In this document: positions 1 through 26,635 of the stretch, piece by piece
Numbering within the stretch: position 1 is the first letter of the stretch
How the letters are laid out: every line of letters begins with the position of its first letter
The notes under the pieces: model-generated
Database searches by the model: none
What the model saw: the letters and a program-made list of their open reading frames with translations, nothing else
Told to the model about the DNA's origin: nothing
Source: Littorina saxatilis
Taxonomy: Eukaryota; Mollusca; Gastropoda; Littorinimorpha; Littorinidae
Length of the DNA stretch: 64,000 nt
Direction: 5' to 3'
NCBI RefSeq assembly: GCF_037325665.1
Contig: NC_090246.1
Coordinates: 58,897,504-58,961,503 of the forward strand
Position numbers and translations under genes: made by a program

Positions 1-1652
1 GACTGCCAAGAAAGTGGGTAGTTAAGCGAGCATTCTAACCCTCTCAGTGAACTAGTTGAAAGTCGTTTTGATCTTTAAAAAAAAAAACGCACGCCAAAAA
101 AAAACACGAAAAACCCACCATTACGTGTCTAAATCACGTACATCTTTATCTCTAATGCTGGAGAATCGATCAGTATTCTTTTGTACCATGGGCCAAGCTT
201 TCGTAAAGTTTAAGTGTGTTAAATGTGAAATTGCTTGAAGCTGTTTTTAAATGTAGGTGCTTTTAATCTTAAACTGTACATACATCTTTCTTTCATTAGC
301 TTAAAGGCATATGTACGCGCTCCCGTGTTTACAAAGTGTAGTTTGCCCATAATCGATGTCAAACGCACCATAAGACCATATAATGACGATATGTCACCAT
401 GCGCGGACCATAATACATGCATTACAGCTTGTTCTAGCCTCTGAAAAAGTGAGGATGTCAACAAAGCCGCGGTGTTAGCTCCCTTGCATCAACGTTACAT
501 GTGTTGCCAAATCTATAAATAGGACGATCCAGATCAAAATGAAAATTAACATATCTCAACATTGAAGGGGTCCTAGACCACAATATTTTGCAGGGAACTT
601 AATTTAGCATGTCTCCAGCTGTTGGTAAAGCAATTAGCGTGTATAGTCATCGAGTACATATGCCTTTAAGGTTCTACGTGGTATAATGCACTTGCTAGGA
701 AAGTACTATTTTGGGTCATGCCCGCACGCATCATGTCAAGTTCTTTTTCTGACGAATTCAACAAACTACATCCAACAACAAAACCAATACGCAGTGCAAT
801 CAAATACCAATTATACAGTGCCACAAAAAACCCTCAGGTAACCATTGTTCTTCAGCATGACATGCTTCTCAAGACAGCACTAGTGTTTTAAGGACAAGAG
901 AACCGTCTTGATCTTCCTGTTCCGGAATCTGTTTCACACTTAGGTTACACATGCGTAGGTTCCACTGAATTAAGCCGCTGTACAGCCGAGCGATAAGAGA
1001 CATTCCCTCTTGACGGTGATAGGTGAATTCCGTTGTGTACATTGTCTTAGTTCATGAACTTGATAGGGGCTCCGATCTGTCTGGTATCTGCATGGTGTTT
1101 AACCGGACGTGTGGTCTCCACTGATAAGTGAACTTGGACGGTCGTCTTTATCCCTCTAGCAAGCAATTACGATATATAAGCGAAAATAGACGAACATAAG
1201 CATACCTGAAGGCGTCATTAACACACGATAAACAATTGCCCACTTTCACATATTTACCGTTTCACATACTTTCAAGCTCCTTTGTTCGTAAAGAAAATGG
1301 TGGCAAATCGTAACGATATTGTTTGTCAACGTTTGTAAACGTGCGATGTTTGGTCACCAAATCCTGCATTCATTATTTTTGCAGGGAAGCCAACAAGTAC
1401 ATGAATATGTATAACCCACAAATCCTACGTACATGTCAAGATTAGTCGCAGGATCTCACTTACATTAAAATAATGTTACCACAGCAAAAGACACTCAAAT
1501 GTTGTGTTTAGTCAACCAAACTAAATTTTCGGACGTCATGTCATGTAACTATTACCAGATCCCACTTATGTATGCCTAATCACTAGATATGGAAACGACA
1601 TCTTTTGATTTGGATTTAGCATCTGCTAAGACTATAAACACACACGTACACA

Positions 1653-1693
<41 letters not shown>

Positions 1694-1886
1694 ATGCATA
1701 CTTCATATTTGTGATGTGCCTTTGATACTATTTATTTATTTATTTATTAAGGAGATTTCTATAGCGCATAACTAAAAGCACTATGCGCTTTACAATATCA
1801 CTAGGTATAAGCACACGCAGACATACTCTGATTAAATAATACTATTCAAAGAAGTTATGAGCTTTTGATTATTATCACTCCCACAG
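1..1886. other. intron or 5' flank of the CH-domain gene
   Basis: No convincing exon is visible here. The first exon I can place starts at 1887 behind a good acceptor and already lies inside a CH domain, so this stretch is probably intron of that gene with earlier exons outside the window. It is AT-rich and holds an AC microsatellite (about 1640-1692) and a short retroposon tail (1730-1794). Short open frames at 56-464 have no splice context or recognisable content. Confidence 0.5.
1730..1794 (-). repeat. 5'-truncated retroposon tail
   Basis: A TTTA-repeat tail is followed by a segment around AGCGCATAACTAAAAGCA. The same segment lies in the opposite orientation at 55391-55432. The pattern of a simple-repeat tail plus a shared 3' body fits short 5'-truncated copies of one SINE or LINE family. 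I cannot name the family. Confidence 0.5.
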
Positions 1887-16070
<14,184 letters not shown>

Positions 16071-19000
16071 ATTATCTTTACCTAGCGCTACCACAGTGGG
16101 GGTCTGTTCGTCACCATTTTCTTTCGATCCGTCTGTCTGTTTCTGTCGGTTGCTCGGTCGGTCTGTCTGTCTTTCTTTCTGTCTGTCTTTCTATCTAACT
16201 CTCGCTCCCCCATCTGTGTGTCTTTCTCCCTCCTCTCTCTGTGTCTATCCCTCTCTAACTCTCTCTCTTTGTAGCTCCCCCCTCTCTCTGTCTCTCATCC
16301 TGTCTGTCTGTCTCTACCTCTGTCTGTATCTCTGTTGATCTGTCTCTACCCCCTCTCTATCTCTGTGTGTCTGTCTGTGTCTCTCTCTCTTTCTCTCTCT
16401 CTTATTTTTGTTTTGTTCTTGTCAATTTTGTTTTGTATAAGATGTTAAGTCGTTACAGTGTTATGGTTAATTTAAGTGGCAAAACTCTCATATGGTTATC
16501 AAGTTATAATGATAAATAGCTGCTCGGGGATAAGTTTGAAGTTTCTGTATTTGTTCTTAAGTTGTTTCTAATTGAAAATAAGCAAACAACTATTCCGTTG
16601 TAAAGAGCAAACAAAACATGGTCGTTAATATTGAAGTATTTTTTTGCGGTTTTGTACTAATAGCATTTGACCCTTAATTGGAACATCGAAGCTTTATTTC
16701 CTGATCTTTGTAATTAAAGAAATACTGTAGCTAAGCGTTGCTTCCTCGGACAGGCTGATTTATTGTGCAAGTCAAGATTTCTTTCTTCTGTGTCTAATGA
16801 TTACTGTTTTCTATCTTTTTTCAGTTCCGGAAATCCACGGACAAAGTACTTTAACACATAAACATGGTCATGGTTTTGATTGTAAACAAAGAATCTACAA
16901 AAAATGTCCGGTTTGACAACCCAGCAAGCAGCTACTTTCATTGGGTACTCTAAACTTACAGTGTTGAAAGAATAAATGTTTTCAAACAAGGTATGAAGCA
17001 AATATATAAAAAAAAAAAATTAAAAAAATCTTTTTTATAAAGCGTAGGTTTATATTTCTAAAACCAAAACATCAGCAAGCCTTGATCAAATATTGTATTG
17101 AATTTAACAGAAATGATGCTGCATATTTTTAAAGAATTAGCCAGTATCATTTTACATGAACATTTGTAAACTGCTCAATCGATATTCTACTGCCTTTTGT
17201 ATGCAAACAGTCTATTAATCTATTATCCCTCTATCTAACTACAATGTATTAAAGCATGTCACTTCTGTTTATGGAGGATAACAGATTCGTACAATGTACA
17301 ATGATTAACAACTGCTGATGACTAAACGGTATTAAGTAGTATGATTCTGGTATGTAGTTGAAATGTATATATATTAAAAATACATATTGATGTACAGAAT
17401 ATCATAAATGAATAAAAACATATTTATTCTTTTTGTATATACGATTGTGTGAAAATCATTCACATTCGAAGCAAAATGCGTTGGTTTTTAAAACAGCCTT
17501 CGAAATTGTGATGTTTGCTGGGTTCACCCGAGATGTATTTGTCTTGGGATGATCTAGTCCTTAACAATCAGTATTAAACTTTTTGTGTACAATTCTTGCA
17601 CATGTTTTCTTTATTGTCCATATACTTGCTTTAAGTTTTCCTACGTAAACAATTCTTTTATTTTTAGTTTAACACTTGAATTATACGGCGATGTGACACA
17701 TGGGCACTGTATGATGTGCAGGTCGGTCGAGAGTATGTTCAGTAACACGTGTTTATGAAACATTTGAATGGAACTCATACTTTGAAATGTGTCCTTCTTC
17801 AAAAGAATCATACTTTAGAACTAATAATCGTTTTACAAACTTATACACAATATTCGGCTAGCATATATATAACATTAGATACGATATGTTGTATTAGCCT
17901 TTAAAGATTAAAAACGCACTGCTGGATGTAAATATTAACCAAATACACATACTGTAAATAATAATGACTTTTATATTGAGCGGTAAATGTGATTTTCACA
18001 AGTGTTATTTGCTCTAGAAAGGGTATTCGAATGTGTTAGTGTTTATTGCTGTGATATTTTCTATTTTTTTAAGTTATTTTTGTTTCTTTTGTATATATGT
18101 ATTATAGAACAGTTGGTTTGTAGTAAAGAGTCCAAGTGGGTTTGTTCTTCACACAAAAATATTGAACTGGGACAACTGATTTCTTTCTGGTGCACCACCA
18201 GCAAGAACTATGCTCGCATATTTCAACCACGCAGGGGAGGACTTTCGCTAGGTTTGCATGCGAAGCACATATTTTCCTTTATTTCATTCGTTTTAAGTAC
18301 ATGTACAAGTTCGTTTTGTTTTGTTTTGAATGAGCTGACTAGCCTTAGATGATATGCAAATAATAAAATCACTCTTTATAAGATTCCCTGCCGATCTTCT
18401 AAATCTGATGAATTCAGTTTTCGTAATCAAGTGTGACACGTGATTTTATGTAGAAGATTAAATGTTTGGGTCATCTAACTGTGATGTTTTTACACTGGAT
18501 TGAATCTTGTTTTGAGGTATAGTGACCTTAGTGTAGACTTTATCTCACAAATCAGAAACTATGATGTGCATAATGATTGTGTGCTTATGTGTTGTCATTG
18601 CCTTTGTTACTTTATACACCTTCCATCAACTTAATAGTCATTTTTCAAATAAATCGAAATATTTGTGTTGGGTCAGGTGACAAAGGCAACACTAACAGTT
18701 GTCTGTTTTATGTTCACGTATTTTTAACAATTTTGTTTACAACTGCTCTATCTGAACTTTCAAGTGAAGTAACACTCAGAGGGTTTAAGAGATCGAAGAG
18801 CCTCTTAATAACTGTTCAGAGGTTTACAACCAGCACAACATGGATTTCTAGTTGCCAGATACACATATGCCAACTTTCATAGGAAACATTTTGAATGAAA
18901 GCACATTTTTGATATGTTTAATCTTAGCGAGAAAGAACATGGTACGAGTGTTTACTACTTGTTGCAGAATGCGATGTTAGCAGTTTTCGAAAGAACACAG

Positions 19001-20459
19001 TATCTTCAACGTTGTTTCAGTTGTAAACCTGGATGATTTTAATTGTTATATGTAACTTCACATGTATTCAGTTATACAAACTAATTTGTGCCTTCATGCA
19101 GTAGGATATCTTTAGTGACACAGTTGATACATGTATCTATTTGTTAAAAAGTCCTGCGGTGGAGATGTATGTTTGTTATTACTTTTGTAGTTCGTTTGTA
19201 TGCGTGCACTTTTGTACCACAGAAAGAAAATAGTAGGTGTACAAGGACTATGTTAACGCGTGTGTTATTTACGAGACAGTTTTAGATTACTGACTGCTAG
19301 AAAACCATTTTGAGTCGTAGAGTTTACATTATTTTCACATTTAGCATACACATCATATCTTTGCACAATGTTAGATGATAAGCGAAGCGATATTTTTGCT
19401 AGAAAGTTTCTCATATACATTTGCTGTTGCCTCAGTTATTTACAAAACATTGTATTGCTTATTCAAACATGTGCCTTAGTTCGGTGTATAGGACTGGAGA
19501 CGTTCGGAAATGTGTCCCTTTTTCACATCATCATGAATTATTCTTTGAATTTTGTGAATGATTGTTATTTATTTGGTTTGTCGAACGCTGAAGGTGAAAA
19601 AGAAGAAGGAGAAGCTTTTTGTTTGGTCTTGTCTTCTGCATAGAAAATAATTGCATTAGCAAAATGTATTTTAGTACCAGTATTACGTGTCAAAAACAAT
19701 TTTAAGGTTTTTGTTTGTGTGAATTCCGTCCATCATTATACTGACATAAGTCTTCGAACAAAACCTTTAGGTGTACCACGTTTTTGCATAACATCATTGT
19801 CACTGATATCAAGAGCAGAGTTCCCAGGCTGAGTATATGAAAGAAGTGTTTAATAAATGTATGCTATGGGATTCTGCTGGTGTACGTGTTATCATGTCAA
19901 AGTAATAGAGCTATAGAAAACAGCAAACTCGTTTTTGTGTGTTGTTTTCTCATTGGTTGCCTTACGATTTCTTACTTCATAAATAAATAAGTTTTAACTT
20001 AACACTGCTGATGTGATAGAATGAATCTCTTCAGTCCAGACTGTTTATTTGTGTGAAAATGAAAGGTTTTGTGGATTTAATTTATGATTACACCATGGAC
20101 AAACATTCGTAACGTTGTGATACGCTGCAACCAGCATTATATTTCATTTCAAGAATGATAGTTTTTCATTAAACTTGACACACAAAACATATGGATGCCT
20201 TCTGCTTTGAATGTTGCTTCCATATGGCTGACGACAGTGAGAAGGACGTTGGTTGTAATTCTAGCAATTGTGTGCATGTGTGTGCGTGTGTGTGTATGTC
20301 TGTGTGTGTGTGTGCGTGTGCGCCGTGTTTGTGTGTAAATGTGTGTTTATGTGTGTGTGTGTGTAAGTGTGTAAAGAGGGTCGAACTGTATTGAAATTTT
20401 GGGCAAAAAGACAATCAAACAGTATACATTAAAAGCTGACTTCTAAATTAGGACTTGCA
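16071..20459 (+). other. probable 3' UTR and downstream DNA of the CH gene
   Basis: No supportable coding frame lies here. A pyrimidine-rich run of CTGT/CTCT motifs spans about 16124-16402. AATAAA signals on the plus strand are seen at 17411-17416 and 19852-19857, and more lie near 19982. A GT-rich array lies at about 20266-20372. How far the transcript extends cannot be decided from sequence. Confidence 0.5.
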
Positions 20460-21844
20460 TACACTCTTAAAAAAAAGTTAAGGATTACTTTTTTACAAGC
20501 ACGCCACACAAAACAGACAAGACCAAATTCTTTTTTTTTTTAATCATATAATTGAACAACCAAGGAGTAATGACAAACAAAGCAAAGATCGAACGCGGCA
20601 GCGATAATTTATCTAGAGTGTGTCAAACGTGACAACCCTCGAAAATGGAATTCACAACAATGTGAATCAGTGTCAATAACGCGTGTGCCCTCCGTTGTGT
20701 GCCAGGCATTCAACACATCGTTGGAGCATGGAGTGGATCAGGTTGCATGTGAATGCTCTGGGAACTCCATTCCACTCCTGCTGGAGCCATTGCAGCAGTT
20801 GACCCAGATTGGCAGGAGGAGGGTGATGTTGCTGTACCCGACAACAAAGCTCGTCCCACGTGTGCTCTATGGGGTTCAGGTCCGGGCTGTTGGCTGGCCA
20901 CAGCATCCTGTTGACCCTGGCCTGCTGGATGAAGGTGTTTACAGCTGCAGAGCGATGGGGAGGTGCGTTGTCATCCTGAAGAAATTCGCACGAGGGCCGA
21001 TCGCTTGGAGGGCTGGAACGACCAGGGGTTGCAGGATCTCATTCTGGTAGCGGACACCGGTCAAGTTGCCCACTACATGGAACAGAGGTGTCCTTTGACG
21101 TGTGCTGATCCCTCCCCAGACCACCACAGAGCCTCCGCCAAAACGCTGTAGTTCCAGAACAGCGCCTTCTGCGAAGCGCTCAGTCTCCGCGACGCCTCCA
21201 CACTCGAATACGACCATCAGCAGGTTCCAAGCAAAAGCGGGACTCATCTGTAAACAACACCTGAGCCCACTGCTGACGTTGCCACCTCACATGTTGAGTG
21301 CACCAGGCTCGGCGAGCTGCTCGGTGATTATAGGCTGGGAAGCGTTTGGATGTGTGCGAAGTAATTGCTATAAAATTCATTTTAGGTGCAGTTGATTCAT
21401 TTCAGTGTGCCTGCACACATCTAATCGAGTTGGCCGGGAAAAAACCATGCGATGAGTCCGAAATATCGTACATTTTATTTTAGTTTTCGGAGCGACAGTT
21501 TTTCACAAGCTACCCAAGGAAACTATTCAATAACATCACACGATAGCTTAATCAGCATGGCGTAAGCAGTTTATTGGTCTCATCTATGTATAGATATATT
21601 TGTTTGTTTCCCAGGGGCGCATTTCACTGCTCGCATTATAATGATTGTTAGGCGATTGCAGATTCAGTCTTTGTCTATGTGCCTTGTGAAATTATGTCCA
21701 TTGAGAACAACGTGGATCGTGCATGTGACTGTTAGGTAATAAGTTTTTTTCCATGTTCAGCTTCACCTACTTACGTTGCGTTTATTTATTAATCTGTGCA
21801 TTTGTTAGTGGATACGTACATGTATTTCTTTCAAGGTTACCTAA

Positions 21845-24548
21845 CATTATATCAGTGCAATAGGACAAGCAATCATTCAGCTCAGTAGGCCAAACACTGT
21901 TATTGCACCATTGCAGTTTGCACTTGGCGTGCAAATGCACCGATCATTCGGTTCACGGTTTCTGATCGATACCCTCAGCCACCTTGGCTGTAGCTGTTCT
22001 TACACAGAGGTACGGAAATTTGAACTGAATGCTGCGCAATCATATGGCATTGATCTCCCACCTACTACTGTGTATGCCTGCCTGTGCAGAAATCCCCGAC
22101 GCAATGCAGTCTGTCACAGACGTTGCATTCCATTCTAGCGAGCAACAAACGCAGCACAAAGAGTTGAGCGTGGCAAGGCAGAAGCGAGATCACACAGACA
22201 TTCAGCTGATCTTGAGATATCTGCTTGATAGGAACCCTTTCACTGTGGATACAGCCCTCCGACCCATTTCAAGCGGAAAAGAAGCTAAAGCTACTGTGAA
22301 TGCAGAACAAGCAAAAGGCGTAGGAAACAAGATTCTGAGCAGCATGATCGGAAATAATGTTGTGGATTTCACCTTTAAAAAGAAGGATCAAGCTGTAACC
22401 ATGGCTCTGAAAGCCAAGTCGTCCAATCTGCACGATGATCTAGTACATGTTGACTCCATGCTGTTGTTCCAGAGACTAGTGACAACTGTGAAGAACACCA
22501 ACGGATGTCTTGAGGACGCCTTTGCCTTTGAGATGTGCAGTGTCCCAGCATCGCTGTTTGATTCGGGTGGTCTGCCAAGACAAGGTACCAAGGCTGCACT
22601 GGCAACTTACATCTGGACTTCAACAAAGCAGGTAAATGGTGTTATTCCTGATGATGTAACATATGTCATCGATGGTGGCTTGCTGTTGCACCTTCTGCCC
22701 TGGTGCCGTGGTTCAACATACAACCAGCTTACTCCGAGTTACGCAGACTTTCTCATTCGTCATTTTGGCAAAGGAACTGTTGTTTTTGATGGATACAGCT
22801 GCGGACCTACCACCAAAGATGCAGCCCATTTGCGAAGAACAAGCAGAGCCAATACAGCATGTGCCATCACTTTTGAGGGTGAGATGGTCCTGTGCGAACC
22901 AAAGGAGCGCTTCCTGACGAATCCAAACAACAAACAGCGGTTCATCAACCTCCTTAGTTCCCGTTTTTCACAGCACGGCTTTGACACTGTCCATACAACT
23001 GCTGATGCTGATAGGCTCGTCGTAAAGACTTCTCTGGAATTGGCAAGGAAGGGAAACGTGATTCTGGTTGGCGAGGACACCGATCTGCTCATGCTTCTGT
23101 TGTACCATCTTACGCCAGATCACTGCCCCGTCTTCTTCACATCAGTGAGATCATCGACAGCAAAATCAGCTGCAAAATGTGGGACATCAGAAAAGTCCAG
23201 ACTGTTCTTGGATCTCAAGTTTGTGAGAACATCGTGTTTGCGCACGCCTTTGGTGGATGCGATACAATTAGCAGTCCATTCGGGATTGGAAAACCAATGT
23301 GTTTAACGAAATTGACCCAGTCAACAGTGTTCGTGCAGCAGGCCCATGTCTTCAGCGCCAGTCCTTGCAGAGACACTTGTGACAGGGGAGGCTACCGCTC
23401 CTTTCACAGCAGACTCTGCACCCGAGTTGTTGGCCTTTAAAAGTCAACACCGGTGTATTGTAGAATTCTGTTTGTGATGGGGTCTGGTGGTTTCCGATTG
23501 TATGTTCATGGAAACCTTCGGGTTTGCATAACAGTTTTTATAGGGCTAAGAAATGAGCTCTAACATTTTCAATCCTGTTTGATTGCACTTCGCCTCCCGA
23601 GGTGATCGTAGTGTTTCGGCACTCGGTTACATCTGGTGCTTGCGAGCAGGGATGGGACTCTGCATGATATGTTCAGGTAATGGCATAATATGACCACTGA
23701 ACATTTTCGTGCTGTTCCCATTCTGCGAACTTGGGATGGACAGTGGTCCCCCGGTTCGGAACTTCGGGACGAAGTTCATTCAAACGGGGGCGATTGTGAC
23801 AGGGGAGGCTTCCGCTCCTTTCACAGCAGACTCTGCACCCGAGTTGTTGGCCTTTAAAAGTCAACACCGGTGTATTGTAGAATTCTGTTTGTGATGGGAT
23901 CTGGTGGTATCCGATTGTCTGTATGTTCATGGAAACCTTCGGGTTTGCATAACAGTTTTTATAGGGCTAAGAAATGAGCTCTAACATTTTCAATCCTGTT
24001 TGATTGCACTTCGCCTCCCGAGGTGATCGTAGTGTTTCGGTACTCGGTTACACACTGATGAGCTGATAGGAGCAGGAGAAAGGGCCTTTGTAGAACTCTA
24101 TGGGGGGAAGGAAAGAGACACTTTGAACTTCCTCCGCTACATCAAGTACATGCAGAAAGTCTCTACATGTACCTCATCGTTTCAGCCCTGCAAACTCCCA
24201 CCTACATCAGCAGCAGCTAAATTCTATTCCATGAGAACATACTTCCAGGTGCAAGAATGGATGCACTTGCATCAAGAACAGTTCCTCCTGGATCCGATGG
24301 ACTGGGGATGGGAGATTGTTCAAGGCGCCATGCTTCCTATTCTCATTGACATTGCTGCTGCTCCTGGTGATCTACTCGATGTCATCCGATGCAATTGCAA
24401 GACAGAGTGTCGAACAGCAAGATGTCCATGCCGAAAACACGGCCTCGTGTGTACGTCTGGCTGTAGAGAGTGCAGAGGGGAGAGCTGTGCCAACACTGTG
24501 ACCGAGGTTGCCTGTGTAGGTACATCAGACGATGAAGACGGGCTTTAG
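21845..24548 (+). pseudogene. PIN/XPG-like nuclease protein with Cys-rich C-terminus, broken
   Basis: The frame opens at 21845 (a possible acceptor CAG ends at 21855) with a conserved-looking block, NTVIAPLQFALGVQMHRSFG. It then shifts frame near 22070 and continues in an open frame to about 23140. Acidic motifs in order are YVIDGGLLLH, VVFDGYSC, TADADRL, GEDTDLLMLLLYH and, after a second frameshift near 23145, FAHAFGGCDTISSPFGIGK. This order of Asp residues resembles the PIN/XPG (FEN-like) nuclease fold. The TRIM element then interrupts the frame. The remaining part (about 24057-24548) ends in a cluster of nine cysteines (CNCKTECRTARCPC, then CTSGCRECRGESC), like tesmin/TSO1 CXC repeats. Similar proteins are, from memory, common as unnamed gene models in invertebrates and fish. 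Nuclease activity is inference. Two frameshifts and the insertion mean this copy is probably inactive. Confidence 0.75.
23378..24052. mobile_element. TRIM-type small LTR element
   Basis: Two direct repeats of about 254 and 258 bases (23378-23631 and 23795-24052) begin TGTGACAGGG and end GTTACA. They differ at only about five places, so the insertion is young. The 163-base interior starts with TGGTGCTTGCGAGCAGG two bases after the first repeat, in the position of a primer-binding site. It ends in a purine run (CGGGGGCGA) in the position of a polypurine tract. CACT is duplicated on both sides (23374-23377 and 24053-24056). There is no coding capacity. It looks whole as a non-autonomous element and sits inside the nuclease-like gene of the 3.7 kb transposon. 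Confidence 0.88.
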
Positions 24549-25834
24549 CGTAAGTACGAGGTCATGTTGAATAGAGTGTGCGTTGCATGTTCACACGTGT
24601 AATGCAACAGTAACGGGTAAAGGAGGGAGAATATCAGCACAGTAATTGTCAACTCACATACCTGTCAAACGCGACCCGGGAGACGCGCCCTGTGAAACCA
24701 CACCGAATGCACTAGATTTGAGCTTCGGCTACGTTATTTCGCGCTAAATAAATGCAATTGAACCTATTTATCAACTGAATGTGCTTTTCTTACATACTAT
24801 TTGAGTGACATATGGCACATCCCTTAAAATAAGACATGTTATAGACGTGAGAGGTGAGGGACGGAGCATATTCGGAATACCGTTATTGCACAGTTGTCAT
24901 CATTCTTTAAAAGCTTCAAAAATATAGTTCGCATGGGAAAACGTTGGCCAACTCGGTTTTACCTGATCAATGGATGCATGTAGAGTACAAAAAAGGTGAA
25001 ATAAATTTTATAGCAATTTGTTCACACAGGAGGTGAAATCTGATGAAATCTGCCTAGCCTATTAGCAGTCAGGGTTGTTCCTCGGACTGGACGCCTTGCA
25101 CGCAAGCCAAAGTTGTGTAAGCGGTTTCGGATCGTCTGACCACTAACAACAGTGTTGGTGGTAGCTTGTAGGCGTTGCGTAATGTTGTTTGCCGTAGCCA
25201 TTCTTTGTTACATGGCCTGCCTCTGAATGAAGCGATCCTCTCTTTGTGTTGTGACTCTGGGCCGACCAGAACGTTGTCGCTCCTGCACTCTTCCAGTTGC
25301 GTGGAATCTCTGTTTTAGTCTGATGATGACAGAGGGAGCCACTGCAAGCCTCTGGGCCACTTGCCTGGCAGCAACACCGTCTTGTAGCCATCCTATTGCC
25401 CTTCCTCTATCCAAATCGCTCAGTTTTCTTCGTGGGGGCATGTTGCTACTGTGCATAATTGTGTCAGGGTGTCAACCTTTAAACACAAGGTGGTGAGCGA
25501 TGTTCATAGCCAGGACCCTGTTGTAGCACGTGCATCACAACCTTTTGTCCTGGCATGCGTTCCGCAAATTTCATGGGGCTATAAAAAACACCCTTTTTCT
25601 TCCAAAACGCAGAAACTTTTGAGAAGTCACACAAAGGGAAATAACTCTGCCTGCCAAACAAAATGCTAGGTCAAGACTCATCAGTGTTCATTTGTTAATT
25701 CAGAGACATAGATGTCTCTGGTTAATTCAAACACATTAATCTTTTAATTATTATGTCGATGTTTAATTTGTTGGCAATTTTTTATAATTAGATCCGTTTT
25801 TTCAACCGATCCTTAACTATTTTTGAAGAGTGTA

Positions 25835-26532
25835 TTTTGAACAGTCTTACCTGAGTGAGAGATAATCAAAGAGTCTATGTTACATCACAATATTTTATCT
25901 TACCTGTCACCTTGTCGAAGGCATTCAGCTATACTTGTAACTTTCTGTGTGCCAGTTGTAGCTGTTGTTGCGAAACCTTCGGCAAGCTTGGAAAAAACCC
26001 GATTTCGTTGTTAAAAAAAAAAAAAAAAGGCTGTTGTAAAAAACAGATGTGCACACATTCGAGTCTATTTCTTCAGAAAGGAAGCAACAGTCTAGTCGAA
26101 GAAAATGAAATACGAAAACGAAAAAACAAACACACACAAAAACACGTTGCGCACTAGCTCTGATCTCAAATGGCTTCGGTAGTATATTTGTTTGTTTTCA
26201 AGTTCTTTGTGACAACATTCAGCGTGATATCAGGAACGACGATGAAGAGGGAAAATGATGTGAATCCTCTAGAAGCTGTGGTGACGTCACCGGCACAGGT
26301 CATTGAGAAACTAAAGGCCAGACTTACGCTAGTGGAGCCAAAACTTGGTATACTCTGTCTCGGTGTCTGTCCTATCTGCCCAACACACCACACATACACA
26401 GACACGACAACAACACCAACAACAGGTCGCAATATAAATGGTTTGCAATGGGTTCTTGCAGATGGTAAACTGAGGCAGAATCGCCCATCGCAAAAGTGGA
26501 AGCCAGTCGGGATGACACGACGTTGGAGAAGG
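25835..26532. other. intergenic stretch without supportable gene
   Basis: A frame of about 130 codons runs from 26170 into the next repeat at its end. It has no recognisable domain and a CA-rich, low-complexity middle, so I do not call it a gene. A poly-A run lies at about 26014-26028. Confidence 0.5.
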
Positions 26533-26635
26533 GCTCCTAATATGGACCACCCAGTCCTGTTCTGACAAACTAACGGCGCTACAGCGCTAAAAACAATTTC
26601 ATTCGCTGTATTCACCCTCTCTGGATAACTTGCAC

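Larger units (their letters stand above)
21331..25061 (+). mobile_element. unclassified DNA transposon with long inverted ends
   Basis: The element interrupts the Tc1 transposase between codons that should read LTANHRAARRAW. Ends begin TAGGCTGGGAAG on the left and, inverted, TAGGCTAGGCAG on the right. Similarity continues inward to a shared ATTGCTATAAAATT block and a CGAGTTGGCC block, so the inverted ends are about 120-130 bases each (21331-21453 and 24929-25061) with indels. TTA is duplicated at 21328-21330 and 25062-25064. Removing the element and one TTA restores the Tc1 reading frame at the junction. Net length without the nested TRIM is about 3.05 kb. The only gene seen is the nuclease-like protein on the plus strand; no DDE transposase is visible. 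A 3-bp TTA target would fit PIF/Harbinger. From memory, Academ-type elements also make short duplications and some carry an XPG-like nuclease, which fits the gene better. Confidence 0.8.
20462..25832 (-). mobile_element. Tc1/mariner-type transposon, decayed and split
   Basis: Terminal inverted repeats begin CACTCTT and share AGTTAAGGAT about 10 bases in. They are flanked by TA at 20460-20461 and 25833-25834. The transposase is on the minus strand. An N-terminal helix-turn-helix starts at the ATG at 25441 (MPPRRKLSDLDRGRAIGWLQ). TVVSGQTIRNRLHNFGLRAR lies around 25080-25150. The catalytic part follows at 21380-20673 (VLFTDESRF, then WPANSPDLNPIEHTWDEL). Several frameshifts break the frame even without the insertion. 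Without the 21331-25061 insert and one TSD copy the element is about 1.64 kb, the usual Tc1 size. TA duplication and DDE-type cut-and-paste are known for the family. Confidence 0.93.

Noticed and set aside
22375-23092. Minus-strand frames in the nuclease-like gene
   Set aside because: They mirror the sense frame and contain no recognisable domain.
21331-25061. Reading the whole insert as an LTR element because of its direct repeats
   Set aside because: The direct repeats belong only to the inner 675 bases; the outer element has inverted ends and its own TTA duplication.
26170-26565. 131-codon plus-strand frame as a small gene
   Set aside because: Its last third is F-element sequence, the middle is low-complexity, and no domain or splice pattern supports it.
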